Shown: in pieces, positions 7,483-15,489 of the stretch
How positions within the stretch are numbered: the first letter of the stretch is position 1
How the letters are laid out: every line of letters starts with the position of its first letter
Assembly: GCA_948468595.1 (NCBI GenBank)
Contig: CAOKIU010000012.1
Location: 1-44,894 of the forward strand
Source of the DNA: an uncultured Christensenella sp.
GTDB taxonomy: Bacteria > Bacillota > Clostridia > Christensenellales > UBA1750
DNA: 44,894 nt
Direction of reading: 5' to 3'
The notes under the pieces: generated by a model
The model's database searches: none
Seen by the model: the letters and a program-made list of their open reading frames with translations, nothing else
Told to the model about the DNA's origin: nothing
Translations under genes and position numbers: made by a program

Positions 7483-8874
7483 ATGATGCTGAATGAAGAG
7501 GGCTGGAGCCTGCTCTTTATATTGCTGGGTCTGCTGGCGCTGCTGGGCGCAGGGTTTGCCGGCATGGGTCGGGAGCGGTCGATGGAACACCGCTTGCGCG
7601 TGGACGGCGGCGCCCTGGGAACGGCCGCCGGAATCGTGCTGCGGTCCTGCGGCGTTGTGCTGCTGGCCGTGCTGCCGGGAACGGTTTACCTCTTTGGCCT
7701 GGCGCGCATGGGTATGGCGCTGAGCCTGATGGCGGGCCTGATCGCGCTCCTTTTCTTCCTGCTGCCGCGCCTTAGGCGCGTCTGTCCGCAGGCAAGAACC
7801 CTGCCGCAGGTGTTTGAGGGCAATAAGTTAGCGCGGATGGCGCTTGCCTCCGTTTTGCTGATGTCGCTCATGGCGCTTGCCGCCGGGGCGCTGTCGCTGT
7901 TGGCGCGGGTGTTTGCCAGCGTGTTCTCCCTGCATTACGGCATCGCGCTGGCGGCCGCTGCGGCGATGGGCATTTTGCTGTCCCTGTTGTGCGGCACAGA
8001 TGCGATGCGGCGCATGGAGTGGGTCCAGGCGTTTTTGACGCTGTTTGGGCTCGTTGCCGTGCCGGTGACGGCGGCGTTGATCGGCGGGCGGCAGGACCAG
8101 GCGCTCCAAACGATGCTCGCCGGCGCGTTTGAGCGCATGCAGTCCGGACGGCCGCTCGCGCTGGATCTCCTCTCCGACGCACTGTGGGGCGTGGGCGCGC
8201 TGGGCCTCGCGTCGCTGTCCCAGCGGGTCTTCTCGGTTCGCAAGGAGCGCGCGGCGCGCGTTGGCGGGCGCATCGGCGGCGCAATCACGGCGCTGATGGT
8301 GCTGTTGGCCGCCGCGTCGGGCCTAGTGGGACGCATGGTGGACGATGGCCTTGCCGGGCAGACGGCGGCCGAAACGGTGTTTTTGCAGGCCGCGGGCAAC
8401 GAGGCCCTGGCCGTACCGGTCCAGGCCTTGCTGATCACCGCCATGGTCACGGCGCTATTGCTATTCTTTGTAGACGCGCTGCGCACGGCGGGCAGTCTCT
8501 CAGCCTGGGACATTGCGCAGCCGCTGTGGGGGGAGACGCGCGAGCGGCCCCTGCTGTTTAGCGCCAACGCGGCCGCCGTGCTGATGGGCCTGGCCGCATT
8601 CCTCCTGGCGCTCAATGCCAATGTGCCCCTGCTCCGCTATGCGTGCGCGGGCTTCCTGTTTGCCGCCGTGGCGGGGGTCTGCCTGCTGTCCCGGGCGCTG
8701 GGGAAAAAGAGCGGGAAGGGCGCATGGCGCGGCCTTGCAGCGGGAACGATAATGGCGGCGGTTTGGCTGGTTCTGCCATGGACCAGGGAGATGGATATGA
8801 TCGGCGTCCTTCCCTGCGCGGCGTGCGCGCTTGCGGCGCAGTGGACTGCGAGGGAGGGGGAAGCGGCGCTTTAG
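7483..8874 (+). CDS. Multi-pass transporter, divergent sodium:solute symporter type
   Basis: This 463-residue protein is almost entirely hydrophobic, with about 12-13 predicted membrane segments. Weak resemblance to the sodium:solute symporter (SSS) family is seen in a TLPQVFEGN region near the third helix, the SDALWGVGALG stretch and the overall helix spacing; the match is too weak to name a substrate from sequence. The stop lies 12 bases before sdaAB, so it is the first gene of a serine dehydratase operon, and serine uptake is a reasonable inference. The start is placed at the ATGATG of 7483, which has AAAGGA upstream; the long open frame before it overlaps the divergent DUF1015 gene and its promoter. 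Confidence 0.75.
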   Translation: MMLNEEGWSLLFILLGLLALLGAGFAGMGRERSMEHRLRVDGGALGTAAGIVLRSCGVVLLAVLPGTVYLFGLARMGMALSLMAGLIALLFFLLPRLRRVCPQARTLPQVFEGNKLARMALASVLLMSLMALAAGALSLLARVFASVFSLHYGIALAAAAAMGILLSLLCGTDAMRRMEWVQAFLTLFGLVAVPVTAALIGGRQDQALQTMLAGAFERMQSGRPLALDLLSDALWGVGALGLASLSQRVFSVRKERAARVGGRIGGAITALMVLLAAASGLVGRMVDDGLAGQTAAETVFLQAAGNEALAVPVQALLITAMVTALLLFFVDALRTAGSLSAWDIAQPLWGETRERPLLFSANAAAVLMGLAAFLLALNANVPLLRYACAGFLFAAVAGVCLLSRALGKKSGKGAWRGLAAGTIMAAVWLVLPWTREMDMIGVLPCAACALAAQWTAREGEAAL

Positions 8875-8886
8875 TGGGGGAAGAAT

Positions 8887-9546
8887 ATGGAAATATCGCT
8901 CTTTGAGGTCACGGGGCCGGTGATGGTGGGGCCTTCGTCCTCGCACACGGCAGGGGCGGCGCGGCTCGCGCTCGTGGCGCGGGAGATCGCCGGGGCGTTT
9001 GACCACGTCTCCTTCGGCCTGCACGGCTCCTTTGCCAAGACCTATCGCGGGCATGGCACCGATAAGGCGCTGGTGGCGGGGGTGCTGGGACTTTCCCCCC
9101 AGGATGAGCGTCTGCGCCATTCCTTTGAACTGGCCAAAGAGCGCGGTGTGACGTTCGATTTTTATGAAGCGGAGCTGGACGGCGCGCATGAGAACACCGT
9201 ATCCATGACCTTTGTCAAGCGGGGCGGAGAGGAGATCACCATCGTCGCCTCGTCGCTGGGCGGGGGACGCATTCGGATTTCGCGCATCGGGGATTATCCG
9301 GCCGAGATCACGGCCGAGGCGCCCACGCTAGTGGTCGTGCAGCGCGACCAGAGGGGAATGGTCAGCGAGATCTCGCGCATTCTGTCGGCGCATGGGATCA
9401 ACATCGGCATGATGCGCCTGACGCGCACCGCGCGGGGAGAGGTGGCCTTATGTGTCCTTGAGACGGACAGCGCGCTGGAGCCCGCGATGGTGCAGGAGAT
9501 TGCGCGCGTGCCGGGCGTGCTCTCCGCTCGAGCCATTTGTGTTTGA
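8887..9546 (+). CDS. sdaAB: L-serine dehydratase, beta subunit
   Basis: This is the small subunit of the iron-sulphur L-serine ammonia-lyase that converts L-serine to pyruvate and ammonia. The 219-residue protein starts with the typical EVTGPVMVGPSSSHTAGAAR signature, continues with the SDH beta domain and ends in an ACT domain (VVQRDQRGMVSEI ... INIGMMRLTR), which usually senses serine. It sits 11 bases upstream of sdaAA. Confidence 0.96.
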   Translation: MEISLFEVTGPVMVGPSSSHTAGAARLALVAREIAGAFDHVSFGLHGSFAKTYRGHGTDKALVAGVLGLSPQDERLRHSFELAKERGVTFDFYEAELDGAHENTVSMTFVKRGGEEITIVASSLGGGRIRISRIGDYPAEITAEAPTLVVVQRDQRGMVSEISRILSAHGINIGMMRLTRTARGEVALCVLETDSALEPAMVQEIARVPGVLSARAICV

Positions 9547-9557
9547 GGAGGGAGCGC

Positions 9558-10427
9558 ATGTACCAGAATTTTGCGGAGATCGAGCGCGTGTGCGCGGAGC
9601 GCGGCATATCGCCCGACCGCCTGTTCCTGGAAAATGAAATGCGGCTGACCGGGCGCGGCGAGGAAGAGATCCTGCGCAAGATGGAAGAGCGGCTCTCCGT
9701 CATGGAGACGGCCGCGCAGCGCGCCCTGGAACACCCGCAGAGCGCTGGCTTGATCCGGGGCACTGCGCGGCGGCAATTCCTCTACAGCGCGGGAGAGACG
9801 CTGTGCGGGCGCCTGATCAACCGCGCAATGGCCAGGGCGTACTCCTCCAGCGAGGTCAACGCTTCGATGGGCCGCATTTGCGCGGCGCCCACGGCCGGCG
9901 CTTGCGGCGTGCTGCCCGCCGTATTGCTGACGCTGATGGAGGAGCGGAGCATTCCGCGCGCGGAGGTGGTCCGCGCGCTCATCACCGCATCCGGCTTTGG
10001 CGCGGTGGTGATGAAGAACGCCACGGTGGCCGGCGCGGAGGGCGGATGCCAGGCGGAGTGCGGCGTGGCGGCGGCAATGGCCGCGGCCGCGGCGGTGCAG
10101 CTGGCAGGCGGCACGCTGGAGGGGATGCTCTCCGCTTTTTCGCATGCGCTGTCGAACTGCATGGGGCTGATCTGCGACCCTGTGGCGGGCTTGGTGCAGG
10201 TCCCCTGCGCGCAGCGGAACGCCTCCCAGGCGGTCAACGCGCTGCTCAGCGCGGATGAGGCCCTTGCCGGGCAGATGTTCCCCATCCCGGCCGATCAGGT
10301 GGTTGAGGCGATGCGCCGCGTGGGCCGGCAGCTCCCGCCCGAGCTCCGGGAGACGGCGGAAGGGGGCGTCGCGGCGACCCCGGCGGGCAAGGAAATCGCC
10401 GCCCAAATGGGTCTGGGCGCGCGGTAA
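9558..10427 (+). CDS. sdaAA: L-serine dehydratase, alpha subunit
   Basis: This is the catalytic subunit of L-serine ammonia-lyase. The 289-residue protein carries the conserved cysteines that bind the oxygen-sensitive 4Fe-4S cluster (CAAPTAGACGVLPA, GCQAECG, CDPVAGLVQVPC) and SSSEVNASMG. GAGGAGGGAGCGC precedes the ATG at 9558; an in-frame upstream codon at 9537 has no such site. Together with sdaAB it makes the two-gene Clostridia-type enzyme, suggesting serine is used as a carbon and energy source or detoxified. Confidence 0.96.
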   Translation: MYQNFAEIERVCAERGISPDRLFLENEMRLTGRGEEEILRKMEERLSVMETAAQRALEHPQSAGLIRGTARRQFLYSAGETLCGRLINRAMARAYSSSEVNASMGRICAAPTAGACGVLPAVLLTLMEERSIPRAEVVRALITASGFGAVVMKNATVAGAEGGCQAECGVAAAMAAAAAVQLAGGTLEGMLSAFSHALSNCMGLICDPVAGLVQVPCAQRNASQAVNALLSADEALAGQMFPIPADQVVEAMRRVGRQLPPELRETAEGGVAATPAGKEIAAQMGLGAR

Positions 10428-10460
10428 CGCGCATTTGCCGCGGGCGAAATGGAGAAGAAG

Positions 10461-10495
10461 GGCGCATGGCCGACGGGGCATGCGCCGCTTTTTTT
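10461..10495 (+). terminator. Terminator of the sda operon
   Basis: An 8-bp stem GGCGCATG / CATGCGCC (10461-10468 with 10479-10486) is followed by GCTTTTTTT, a clear intrinsic terminator. Confidence 0.85.
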
Positions 10496-10498
10496 GGC

Positions 10499-10527
10499 TT
10501 GCTTTCCCATGCGGAACATGCTATCAT
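10499..10527 (+). promoter_or_regulatory. Promoter of riboswitch-folT
   Basis: TTGCTT (10499-10504) and TATCAT (10522-10527) are 17 bases apart, placing the transcription start at the 5' edge of the riboswitch. Confidence 0.6.
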
Positions 10528-10536
10528 GTTTGCGAT

Positions 10537-10637
10537 GGCAGGGTTAGGGTCTGCGCGTAAAGTGCTCTGCGGCCGGGGAATGGCCAAGGGGACGAAAAAC
10601 GCCTGCGTTTGCGGTGCAGATTCTGCTTCCCACTGCT
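10537..10637 (+). promoter_or_regulatory. THF (folate) riboswitch, aptamer
   Basis: The segment carries the conserved blocks of the tetrahydrofolate aptamer in order: GCGTAAAGTG, GGGGAATGG, GGGACGAA, GCGGTG and CAGATTCTGCTTCCC. A closing stem can form between GCAG (10538-10541) and CTGC (10633-10636). It is followed by a folate-type ECF transporter gene, the usual partner of this class. A covariance-model search would settle it. Confidence 0.85.
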
Positions 10638-10654
10638 GCATGATGGAGCGCTTC

Positions 10655-10688
10655 CCTCCTTTTTGTAGCGAAATGCCAAAAAAGGAGG
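10655..10688 (+). promoter_or_regulatory. Ribosome-binding-site sequestering hairpin (expression platform)
   Basis: CCTCCTTTTT (10655-10664) is perfectly complementary to AAAAAGGAGG (10679-10688), the Shine-Dalgarno of folT. GGAG at 10645-10648 can compete for the CTCC strand and free the site. This gives a translational switch fed by the upstream aptamer. Confidence 0.75.
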
Positions 10689-10697
10689 TTTTATTCC

Positions 10698-11336
10698 ATG
10701 AATGGGCGTTTGTATGGCACGTTGTTCTCCAAAGACTACTGGAAAGAGGCTGCGCGGCAGTTTTCCTCCGTGCGCATGTTGGCCGTATGCGCGATGTTCA
10801 TCGCGCTGCGCGTCGCGCTCTCCTCGCTGTTCATTCCCGTGACGGAGAATCTGCGCATCTATTTCACCTACTTTGTCACCGCGCTGGGCGCGACCATTTA
10901 CGGGCCGCTGATGGCGCTGGCGGAGGGATTTATCTCCGACCTCTTGGGCTACGCCCTCTTCCCCAGCGGGGCGTTCTTCCCGGGCTACACCCTCTCGGCG
11001 ATGCTGGGCTCGCTCTTCTTTGCGCTGTTTTTGTACCGGCGCAAGCTGACGATTGCGCGGGTATTCTTGTGCAAGCTGACCATCAATGTGCTGGTGAATA
11101 TCCTGCTGGGCTCGCTGTGGAGCGCGCTCCTCTACGGCAAGGGGTATATCTACTATGTGACCAAGAGCGTCGTCAAAAACACCGTTCTGCTGCCGGTGGA
11201 GGTCATCGTGCTGCTCGTTGTTCTGTACACGATGAACCCGCTGCTGGTTCGGCTGCGGCTTGCGCCCCCGCAATTGGGGCGCGGAATTTCCTGGATTGCC
11301 CGCAAGCGCGAAGGCGGGCAGAAGGTCAATGATTAG
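10698..11336 (+). CDS. folT: ECF transporter S component, folate type
   Basis: This 212-residue membrane protein is the substrate-binding subunit of an energy-coupling-factor vitamin importer. It has about six membrane helices, with LRIYFTYFVTALGATIYGP and ISDLLGY typical of the FolT group. The ATPase and T subunits are not in this window, as expected for shared-module ECF systems. The folate assignment rests on both the protein and the THF riboswitch in front of it. Strong AAAGGAGG lies nine bases before the ATG and is paired in the riboswitch off-state. Confidence 0.88.
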   Translation: MNGRLYGTLFSKDYWKEAARQFSSVRMLAVCAMFIALRVALSSLFIPVTENLRIYFTYFVTALGATIYGPLMALAEGFISDLLGYALFPSGAFFPGYTLSAMLGSLFFALFLYRRKLTIARVFLCKLTINVLVNILLGSLWSALLYGKGYIYYVTKSVVKNTVLLPVEVIVLLVVLYTMNPLLVRLRLAPPQLGRGISWIARKREGGQKVND

Positions 11337-11354
11337 GTGAGGAGGTCGATGGAA

Positions 11355-11702
11355 ATGCTGGATGTTCAAAAACTGCAAGAGCTTGGCGTGAACGCGCAGG
11401 AGGCGATCCGCCGCTTCTCCGGAAACCAAGGGCTGTACGAGAGATTTCTGCTCCGCTTTCCCCAGGACGATAACTTCGCCCAAATCGGCCCCGCGCTGGA
11501 GGCCGGAAACTGGGAGGAGGCGCTGCGCGCGGCGCATACCCTCAAGGGCGTGGCGGGCAACCTGAGCGTAAGCGCGGTGTTTGAGGGTTGCAGCCGCATC
11601 GTCGCAGCCATTCGCGCCGAGGACTATGCGGCGGCCAGGGCGGCCTATCCGGCGATGGCGCAAGCCTACGAAGGCATTTGCGCGTATCTGCGCGCGCTTT
11701 AA
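11355..11702 (+). CDS. Hpt-domain phosphotransfer protein
   Basis: This 115-residue, all-helical protein has the histidine phosphotransfer signature AHTLKGVAGNL, with the phospho-accepting histidine at about residue 63. It has no other domain. It would relay phosphate between a hybrid kinase and a response regulator, neither of which is nearby. It is encoded 18 bases after folT and probably shares its transcript. AGGAGG at 11340-11345 favours the ATG at 11355; ATG 11349 is too close and GTG 11337 overlaps the site. Confidence 0.85.
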   Translation: MLDVQKLQELGVNAQEAIRRFSGNQGLYERFLLRFPQDDNFAQIGPALEAGNWEEALRAAHTLKGVAGNLSVSAVFEGCSRIVAAIRAEDYAAARAAYPAMAQAYEGICAYLRAL

Positions 11703-11720
11703 TTCCCAAGGCTAAAAAGT

Positions 11721-11829
11721 CCTCCGGCGCGGATAGCGCCGAAGGGATGCAGGCTGCTCGAAGGCAACCCCAGGAAGCAGGGTTGCGTCAAAAGAGGCCC
11801 CTCCCCTGCGCAAGCGCGGGGGAGGGGCC
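11721..11829. terminator. Three stacked hairpins between convergent genes
   Basis: Three stems lie in the gap between the Hpt and RNA helicase genes: 11721-11730/11736-11745 (10 bp, one mismatch, loop GGATA, with CTTTTT after it on the minus strand), 11764-11770/11780-11786 (GCAACCC/GGGTTGC), and 11795-11829 (AGGCCCCTCCCC arm, loop near GCAAGC). The third is probably the bidirectional terminator. The first two may be terminators or part of a structured RNA. Confidence 0.6.
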
Positions 11830-11836
11830 TTGTTGA

Positions 11837-13501
11837 TTACTTGCCTTTGGGCTTATAGGGTTTGCGCGGCTTTGCGGGCTCAGCCAGGGAAAAGCGAACG
11901 CGATTGTTTTTGATGCGGGTGAGCTGCATGGTTTGCAGGATGCGCTTGGCGGCCTCCGGCGTGACCTCGATGCGCGTGGAATCGCTGAAGATGTCGATTT
12001 TACCGATGGCGGAGGCGGGCACGGAGGCGCCCTCGACAATCGCGCTGACGATGAAGTTGGGCGCGATGCGCTGGTTGCGGCCCACGGAGGCGGTGAGCAG
12101 CACCGTGTCCTTGGGCATCTCCCGCCTGCGGGGCGCGGCGGCTTGGCGCGGGGCCTGCGGCCGCGTCACGGGCACGATGTCGCTGACCTCGGGGATGTCC
12201 ATGCGGTTGGCACCCTCCAAGAGCTGCATTAGCGTGCAGGCGATCGCCCGGACGTCCAGCCCCTGGGCGGCGAGCTCGTCAATGACGGGCCCCCAGGTGA
12301 TGTTATCCATGGTGTTCATGCTGGAGAGCAGGCGCTCGCGAGCGGCGCTCTGGCGCATGGCGTATAGGTCCTCCTTTTTGGGGAGATAGGCCCGGGCGAT
12401 GGGCGTGCGCAGGAAGCGCTCCAGCTCCTTGATGCGCCGAATCTGCGAGGGGTTGCAGGCCAGGGTGTGCGATGCGCCCTTGCGCCCCGCGCGGCCCGTG
12501 CGCCCGATGCGGTGAATGTAGTACTCGTTGTCCGCGGGGATATCGAAGTTAAAGACGGCCTTGACATCTTCCACGTCGATGCCGCGCGCCGCCACGTCGG
12601 TGGCGACCAGCACATGCAGCCGCCCGGACTTAAAGTCGGACATCACCTTGGTGCGCACGCTCTGGCTCATCTCGCCGTGGAGGCCCGTTGCGGAAAAGCC
12701 GGATGCGCTCAAATACTCCACCAAGTCATCCACCATGCGGCGGGTATTGCAGAAGACCACCGCGCGCCCCTGGCCAAAGCCCTGGAGAAGGAGGTTGAGC
12801 GCCTGCATCTTCTGCGCCTGCGGCACGTGATAGTAAAACTGTTCGATGGTATCCAGCGTGCGCTGGCCGCCGTCCACGGCTACCACCTTGGGATCTTGCT
12901 GGAACTCGCGCGTAAGGCTCATAATGGCCGGCGGCATGGTGGCCGAAAACAGCAGCGTCTGCCGCTCCTCCGGCGTTGCGGAGAGAATCTCCTTAATGTC
13001 GTCGACAAAGCCCATGTTGAGCATTTCATCCGCCTCGTCCAGCACCACCAGCTTTAGATCTTCCAGCACCAGCGTGCCCCGGCGCATGTGGTCCATCACG
13101 CGGCCCGGCGTGCCAACCACGATGTTGGCGGCGCGCAGGGCCGCAATCTGCGGGGGCATGGAATCGCCGCCATAGATCGTGGCGATGCGCACGGTGGGCT
13201 TGTACTTGGCGAATTTGCGCAGTTCACCGCTGATTTGCAGCGCCAGCTCGCGCGTGGGGGCGAGGATGAGCGTCTGCGGCCGGTTGGGCATGGCGGCCGT
13301 CGCCTTTTCCACCGCGGGGATGCCGAAAGCGGCGGTTTTGCCCGTCCCCGTGGAGGAGCGGCCAATCACATCCTGCCCACAGAGGATCAGCGGGATTGCG
13401 CTGGCCTGGATGGGCGTCATTTCAATGTAGTTCAGTTCCCCAACGGCGCTGAGCACCTCGGCGGAGACGGACAGGGTTTCAAACAGGTTTTGATTCATCA
13501 T
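11837..13501 (-). CDS. DEAD-box ATP-dependent RNA helicase (DbpA-like C-terminus)
   Basis: This 554-residue protein has all DEAD-box motifs: Q motif with F upstream, STGTGKT, PTRELALQ, TPGRVMDH, DEAD, SAT, ARGIDVE and HRIGRTGRAG. About residues 460-530 form a DbpA/CsdA-type RNA-binding domain (VGRNQRIAPNFIVSAI), and the C-terminus is basic (KPRKPYKPKGK). It likely unwinds rRNA during ribosome assembly or mRNA turnover in the cytoplasm. The family includes CshA, DeaD and DbpA, and I cannot choose among the names. The start may be the first or second of two adjacent ATG codons; the ribosome binding site is weak (GAGAAAG). Confidence 0.93.
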   Translation of the reverse strand: MMNQNLFETLSVSAEVLSAVGELNYIEMTPIQASAIPLILCGQDVIGRSSTGTGKTAAFGIPAVEKATAAMPNRPQTLILAPTRELALQISGELRKFAKYKPTVRIATIYGGDSMPPQIAALRAANIVVGTPGRVMDHMRRGTLVLEDLKLVVLDEADEMLNMGFVDDIKEILSATPEERQTLLFSATMPPAIMSLTREFQQDPKVVAVDGGQRTLDTIEQFYYHVPQAQKMQALNLLLQGFGQGRAVVFCNTRRMVDDLVEYLSASGFSATGLHGEMSQSVRTKVMSDFKSGRLHVLVATDVAARGIDVEDVKAVFNFDIPADNEYYIHRIGRTGRAGRKGASHTLACNPSQIRRIKELERFLRTPIARAYLPKKEDLYAMRQSAARERLLSSMNTMDNITWGPVIDELAAQGLDVRAIACTLMQLLEGANRMDIPEVSDIVPVTRPQAPRQAAAPRRREMPKDTVLLTASVGRNQRIAPNFIVSAIVEGASVPASAIGKIDIFSDSTRIEVTPEAAKRILQTMQLTRIKNNRVRFSLAEPAKPRKPYKPKGK

Positions 13502-13621
13502 ACTCGCTTTCTCTGCACGGCCATACCGCGCTTGACACCTCAGTTTCTATCGCAATATTTACTAATTTTAGCAGACCCGGGCGAGGTTTTAGCGCAGTTT
13601 GTGTTAAATCTTTTGTTGCGG

Positions 13622-13665
13622 CTGCGCCCCGCGCGCATCCTCCTGGGGATGCGCGCGGGGCGCAG
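13622..13665. terminator. Perfect 19-bp hairpin between lipoprotein and RNA helicase genes
   Basis: Arms 13622-13640 and 13647-13665 are fully complementary with a six-base loop. No T-tract follows on either strand, so it may be a terminator of unusual form or an mRNA-protecting 3' stem of the leftward lipoprotein transcript. Confidence 0.5.
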
Positions 13666-13707
13666 AGCGTGCCTGGCTTTGACTTGCTGCAAGGGACGAG
13701 CGGCGCG

Positions 13708-15426
13708 TCACTCGATGCGCACGCCGAAGATCTTTTGCCCGCGCGTCCCCACCACCAGCATGTCGTTAAAAACCGCGGGAGACCCTTCCACATTGGCGCC
13801 AAGATCCACTTGGGAGAGCACCTCGCCCGTGCGGCCGTTCAAAAGGCGCAGCATGCCCTTGCCGTCCGCGTGCAGCAATGCGCCGTGGCCGTTTTCGTCG
13901 TAGACGCAGGTGGGGGAGGACCAGGAGGCACGGCCCAGCTTCTGCGTCCAGACGGTCTCGCCCGTCGCCTTGTCCACGCCCATCAGGATGCCTCCGCCGT
14001 ATTGCTCCGTATGGCACAGCGCGTAGTAGATCATGCCCTCCAGGTCGCCCCTGCCCAGCGCGGGCGTGGCGTAGGCGCCGGCATCCAGGCCGGAGGAGCC
14101 GCCGGGGATCGCGCGCTCCCAAAGCGCTTCCCCTGTCAAGGCGTCCAGCTTGTACAGCGCGCAGTTGCCGCGCGTGCCCTGCTTGTCGATCTCGGTGGCG
14201 GCGTAGAGGAAGAGGCGCTCGCCATCCTCCTCCAGGACCGTGGAAGCATCCACATCGTCCTGGAGCTTGCGCGCCCACAGCGGCGTCATGCTCGTGGTGT
14301 CCAGGCAGGTCAGCATCCCGCTGTTGTCGCAGAACCAGAGGTAGTTGCGGTAGGCAGTCGGCGCGTTTTCAATGCCATATTCCGCGATATCCGCCTTGTA
14401 GCGGTAGGTGGTGACGGTGGGGTCAAGGGTGAGCTCGCCCGCGGCCGGGTCGAAGTGGGTGTTGAGCTCCATGGAATAGACCAGCCCGTTTTCCCCGCAC
14501 TCGATCACGGTATCGCGCGCCGCGTCCACCAGGCACGCGCCGTCAAAGAGGCGATGCCGGCGGTATTCCAGCGGGTCCTTGCCATCCAAGAAGAAGAGCT
14601 CCGATTGGTCCAACAGGGAGTAGATGCGCCAGCCAGAGCGGCTGGCCGAGTGACCATCGCGGTCGTTGATGCCCTGACCCATAAACAGCAACGGCACGCC
14701 GCCGGGGTGGATGGAGACGCTGCCCTTGATGGGATAGCCAAAGTCGATGGGCTCGCGCGTGAAGCTGCCATCGGCAAGATCCAGGAAGTAGATGTTGCCG
14801 TCCAGCGTGCCGTAGATCACCTCGGTCAGCCCAGCCTGCTCTTTCTTTTCCTGGAATACGTTCATCAGATTGCGGGTCTCCTCATCCCAGCGCACAATGA
14901 CGGGCTGGCCGTTCCACCCCACGCCGCCCCAGGAGCCGGAGCGCGTGTTGGTGATGGCGCCGATGCGGTTGCTCCACACGACGGTCAGCTTGGGATCGGC
15001 AAGATCGACCGCGCCATACGCGCCGCCATCGCGGTAGTTGTTGCCGCGGAAGGAGACCACGCCCTCCACTTTGGCGTATTCCTCGCCAGCGCCGAAGTTC
15101 AGCGGCTCGGCCCGCTGGTAATCAAGCGCCTCGCCGCCCTGAAAGACCTCCCATTTTTTCAGGAAGTTTTCCGGCGCGTAGGCCGGCGCGGGAGAAACGC
15201 TGCGCAAAACTGTGGGCACAGGCGTGACCGTCGGCTCGGGGGAAGGGGTGGGCTGCGCCGTGGGCATAGGGGTGGCCGTGGGCGCGGGAGTGGCCGTGGC
15301 CGCGATGGTCACAAGCGCAGGGGAGGCGGATTCCGGCGCGGCGGGGGAAAGGAAATCCCTTTGGTGGGGCGGCGTGCAGGCCGTCAGCAGCGCCGCGAGC
15401 AGACAGAACAAAATGAGCTTCTTCAT
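13708..15426 (-). CDS. PQQ-type beta-propeller lipoprotein
   Basis: This 572-residue protein starts with MKKLILFCLLAALLTAC, a signal peptide with a lipobox cysteine. A Pro/Thr/Ala-rich linker (about residues 35-75, repeated TPTP-like units) leads into a domain with repeated blade motifs such as GEVLWERA-type, VYSMELN, LTCLDTTS, LYKLDALTGEALWE and GVDKATGETVWTQKLG, as in PQQ-repeat (BamB-like) propellers. It is probably tethered outside the cell as a binding or scaffolding protein; catalytic activity is unlikely because no quinoprotein active-site motif is evident. The start at 15426 is set by the signal peptide; the frame runs 13 codons further into the terminator hairpin. Confidence 0.85.
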   Translation of the reverse strand: MKKLILFCLLAALLTACTPPHQRDFLSPAAPESASPALVTIAATATPAPTATPMPTAQPTPSPEPTVTPVPTVLRSVSPAPAYAPENFLKKWEVFQGGEALDYQRAEPLNFGAGEEYAKVEGVVSFRGNNYRDGGAYGAVDLADPKLTVVWSNRIGAITNTRSGSWGGVGWNGQPVIVRWDEETRNLMNVFQEKKEQAGLTEVIYGTLDGNIYFLDLADGSFTREPIDFGYPIKGSVSIHPGGVPLLFMGQGINDRDGHSASRSGWRIYSLLDQSELFFLDGKDPLEYRRHRLFDGACLVDAARDTVIECGENGLVYSMELNTHFDPAAGELTLDPTVTTYRYKADIAEYGIENAPTAYRNYLWFCDNSGMLTCLDTTSMTPLWARKLQDDVDASTVLEEDGERLFLYAATEIDKQGTRGNCALYKLDALTGEALWERAIPGGSSGLDAGAYATPALGRGDLEGMIYYALCHTEQYGGGILMGVDKATGETVWTQKLGRASWSSPTCVYDENGHGALLHADGKGMLRLLNGRTGEVLSQVDLGANVEGSPAVFNDMLVVGTRGQKIFGVRIE

Positions 15427-15445
15427 TCCTGGATGCACTCCCAAA

Positions 15446-15482
15446 GAAAGGGTTGATGTAACCATTTTACATCAACCCTTTT
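15446..15482 (-). terminator. Terminator after the TSCPD gene
   Basis: A stem of about 14 bp (AAAGGGTTGATGTA with its complement, loop around ACCATT) is followed leftward by CTTTCTTT. It separates the TSCPD gene from the propeller lipoprotein gene. Confidence 0.75.
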
Positions 15483-15489
15483 GTTTGAC

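Noticed and set aside
11721..11790. Known riboswitch or small SRP RNA in the hairpin cluster
   Set aside because: GCGCCGAAGG and GGAAGCAG briefly resemble glycine riboswitch and SRP RNA motifs, but the rest of neither consensus is present, and the location is 3' of both neighbouring genes.
15243..15330. Short tandem-like repeats encoding Thr/Pro units in the propeller lipoprotein
   Set aside because: These are an ordinary low-complexity linker after a lipobox, not a DNA repeat array or CRISPR.
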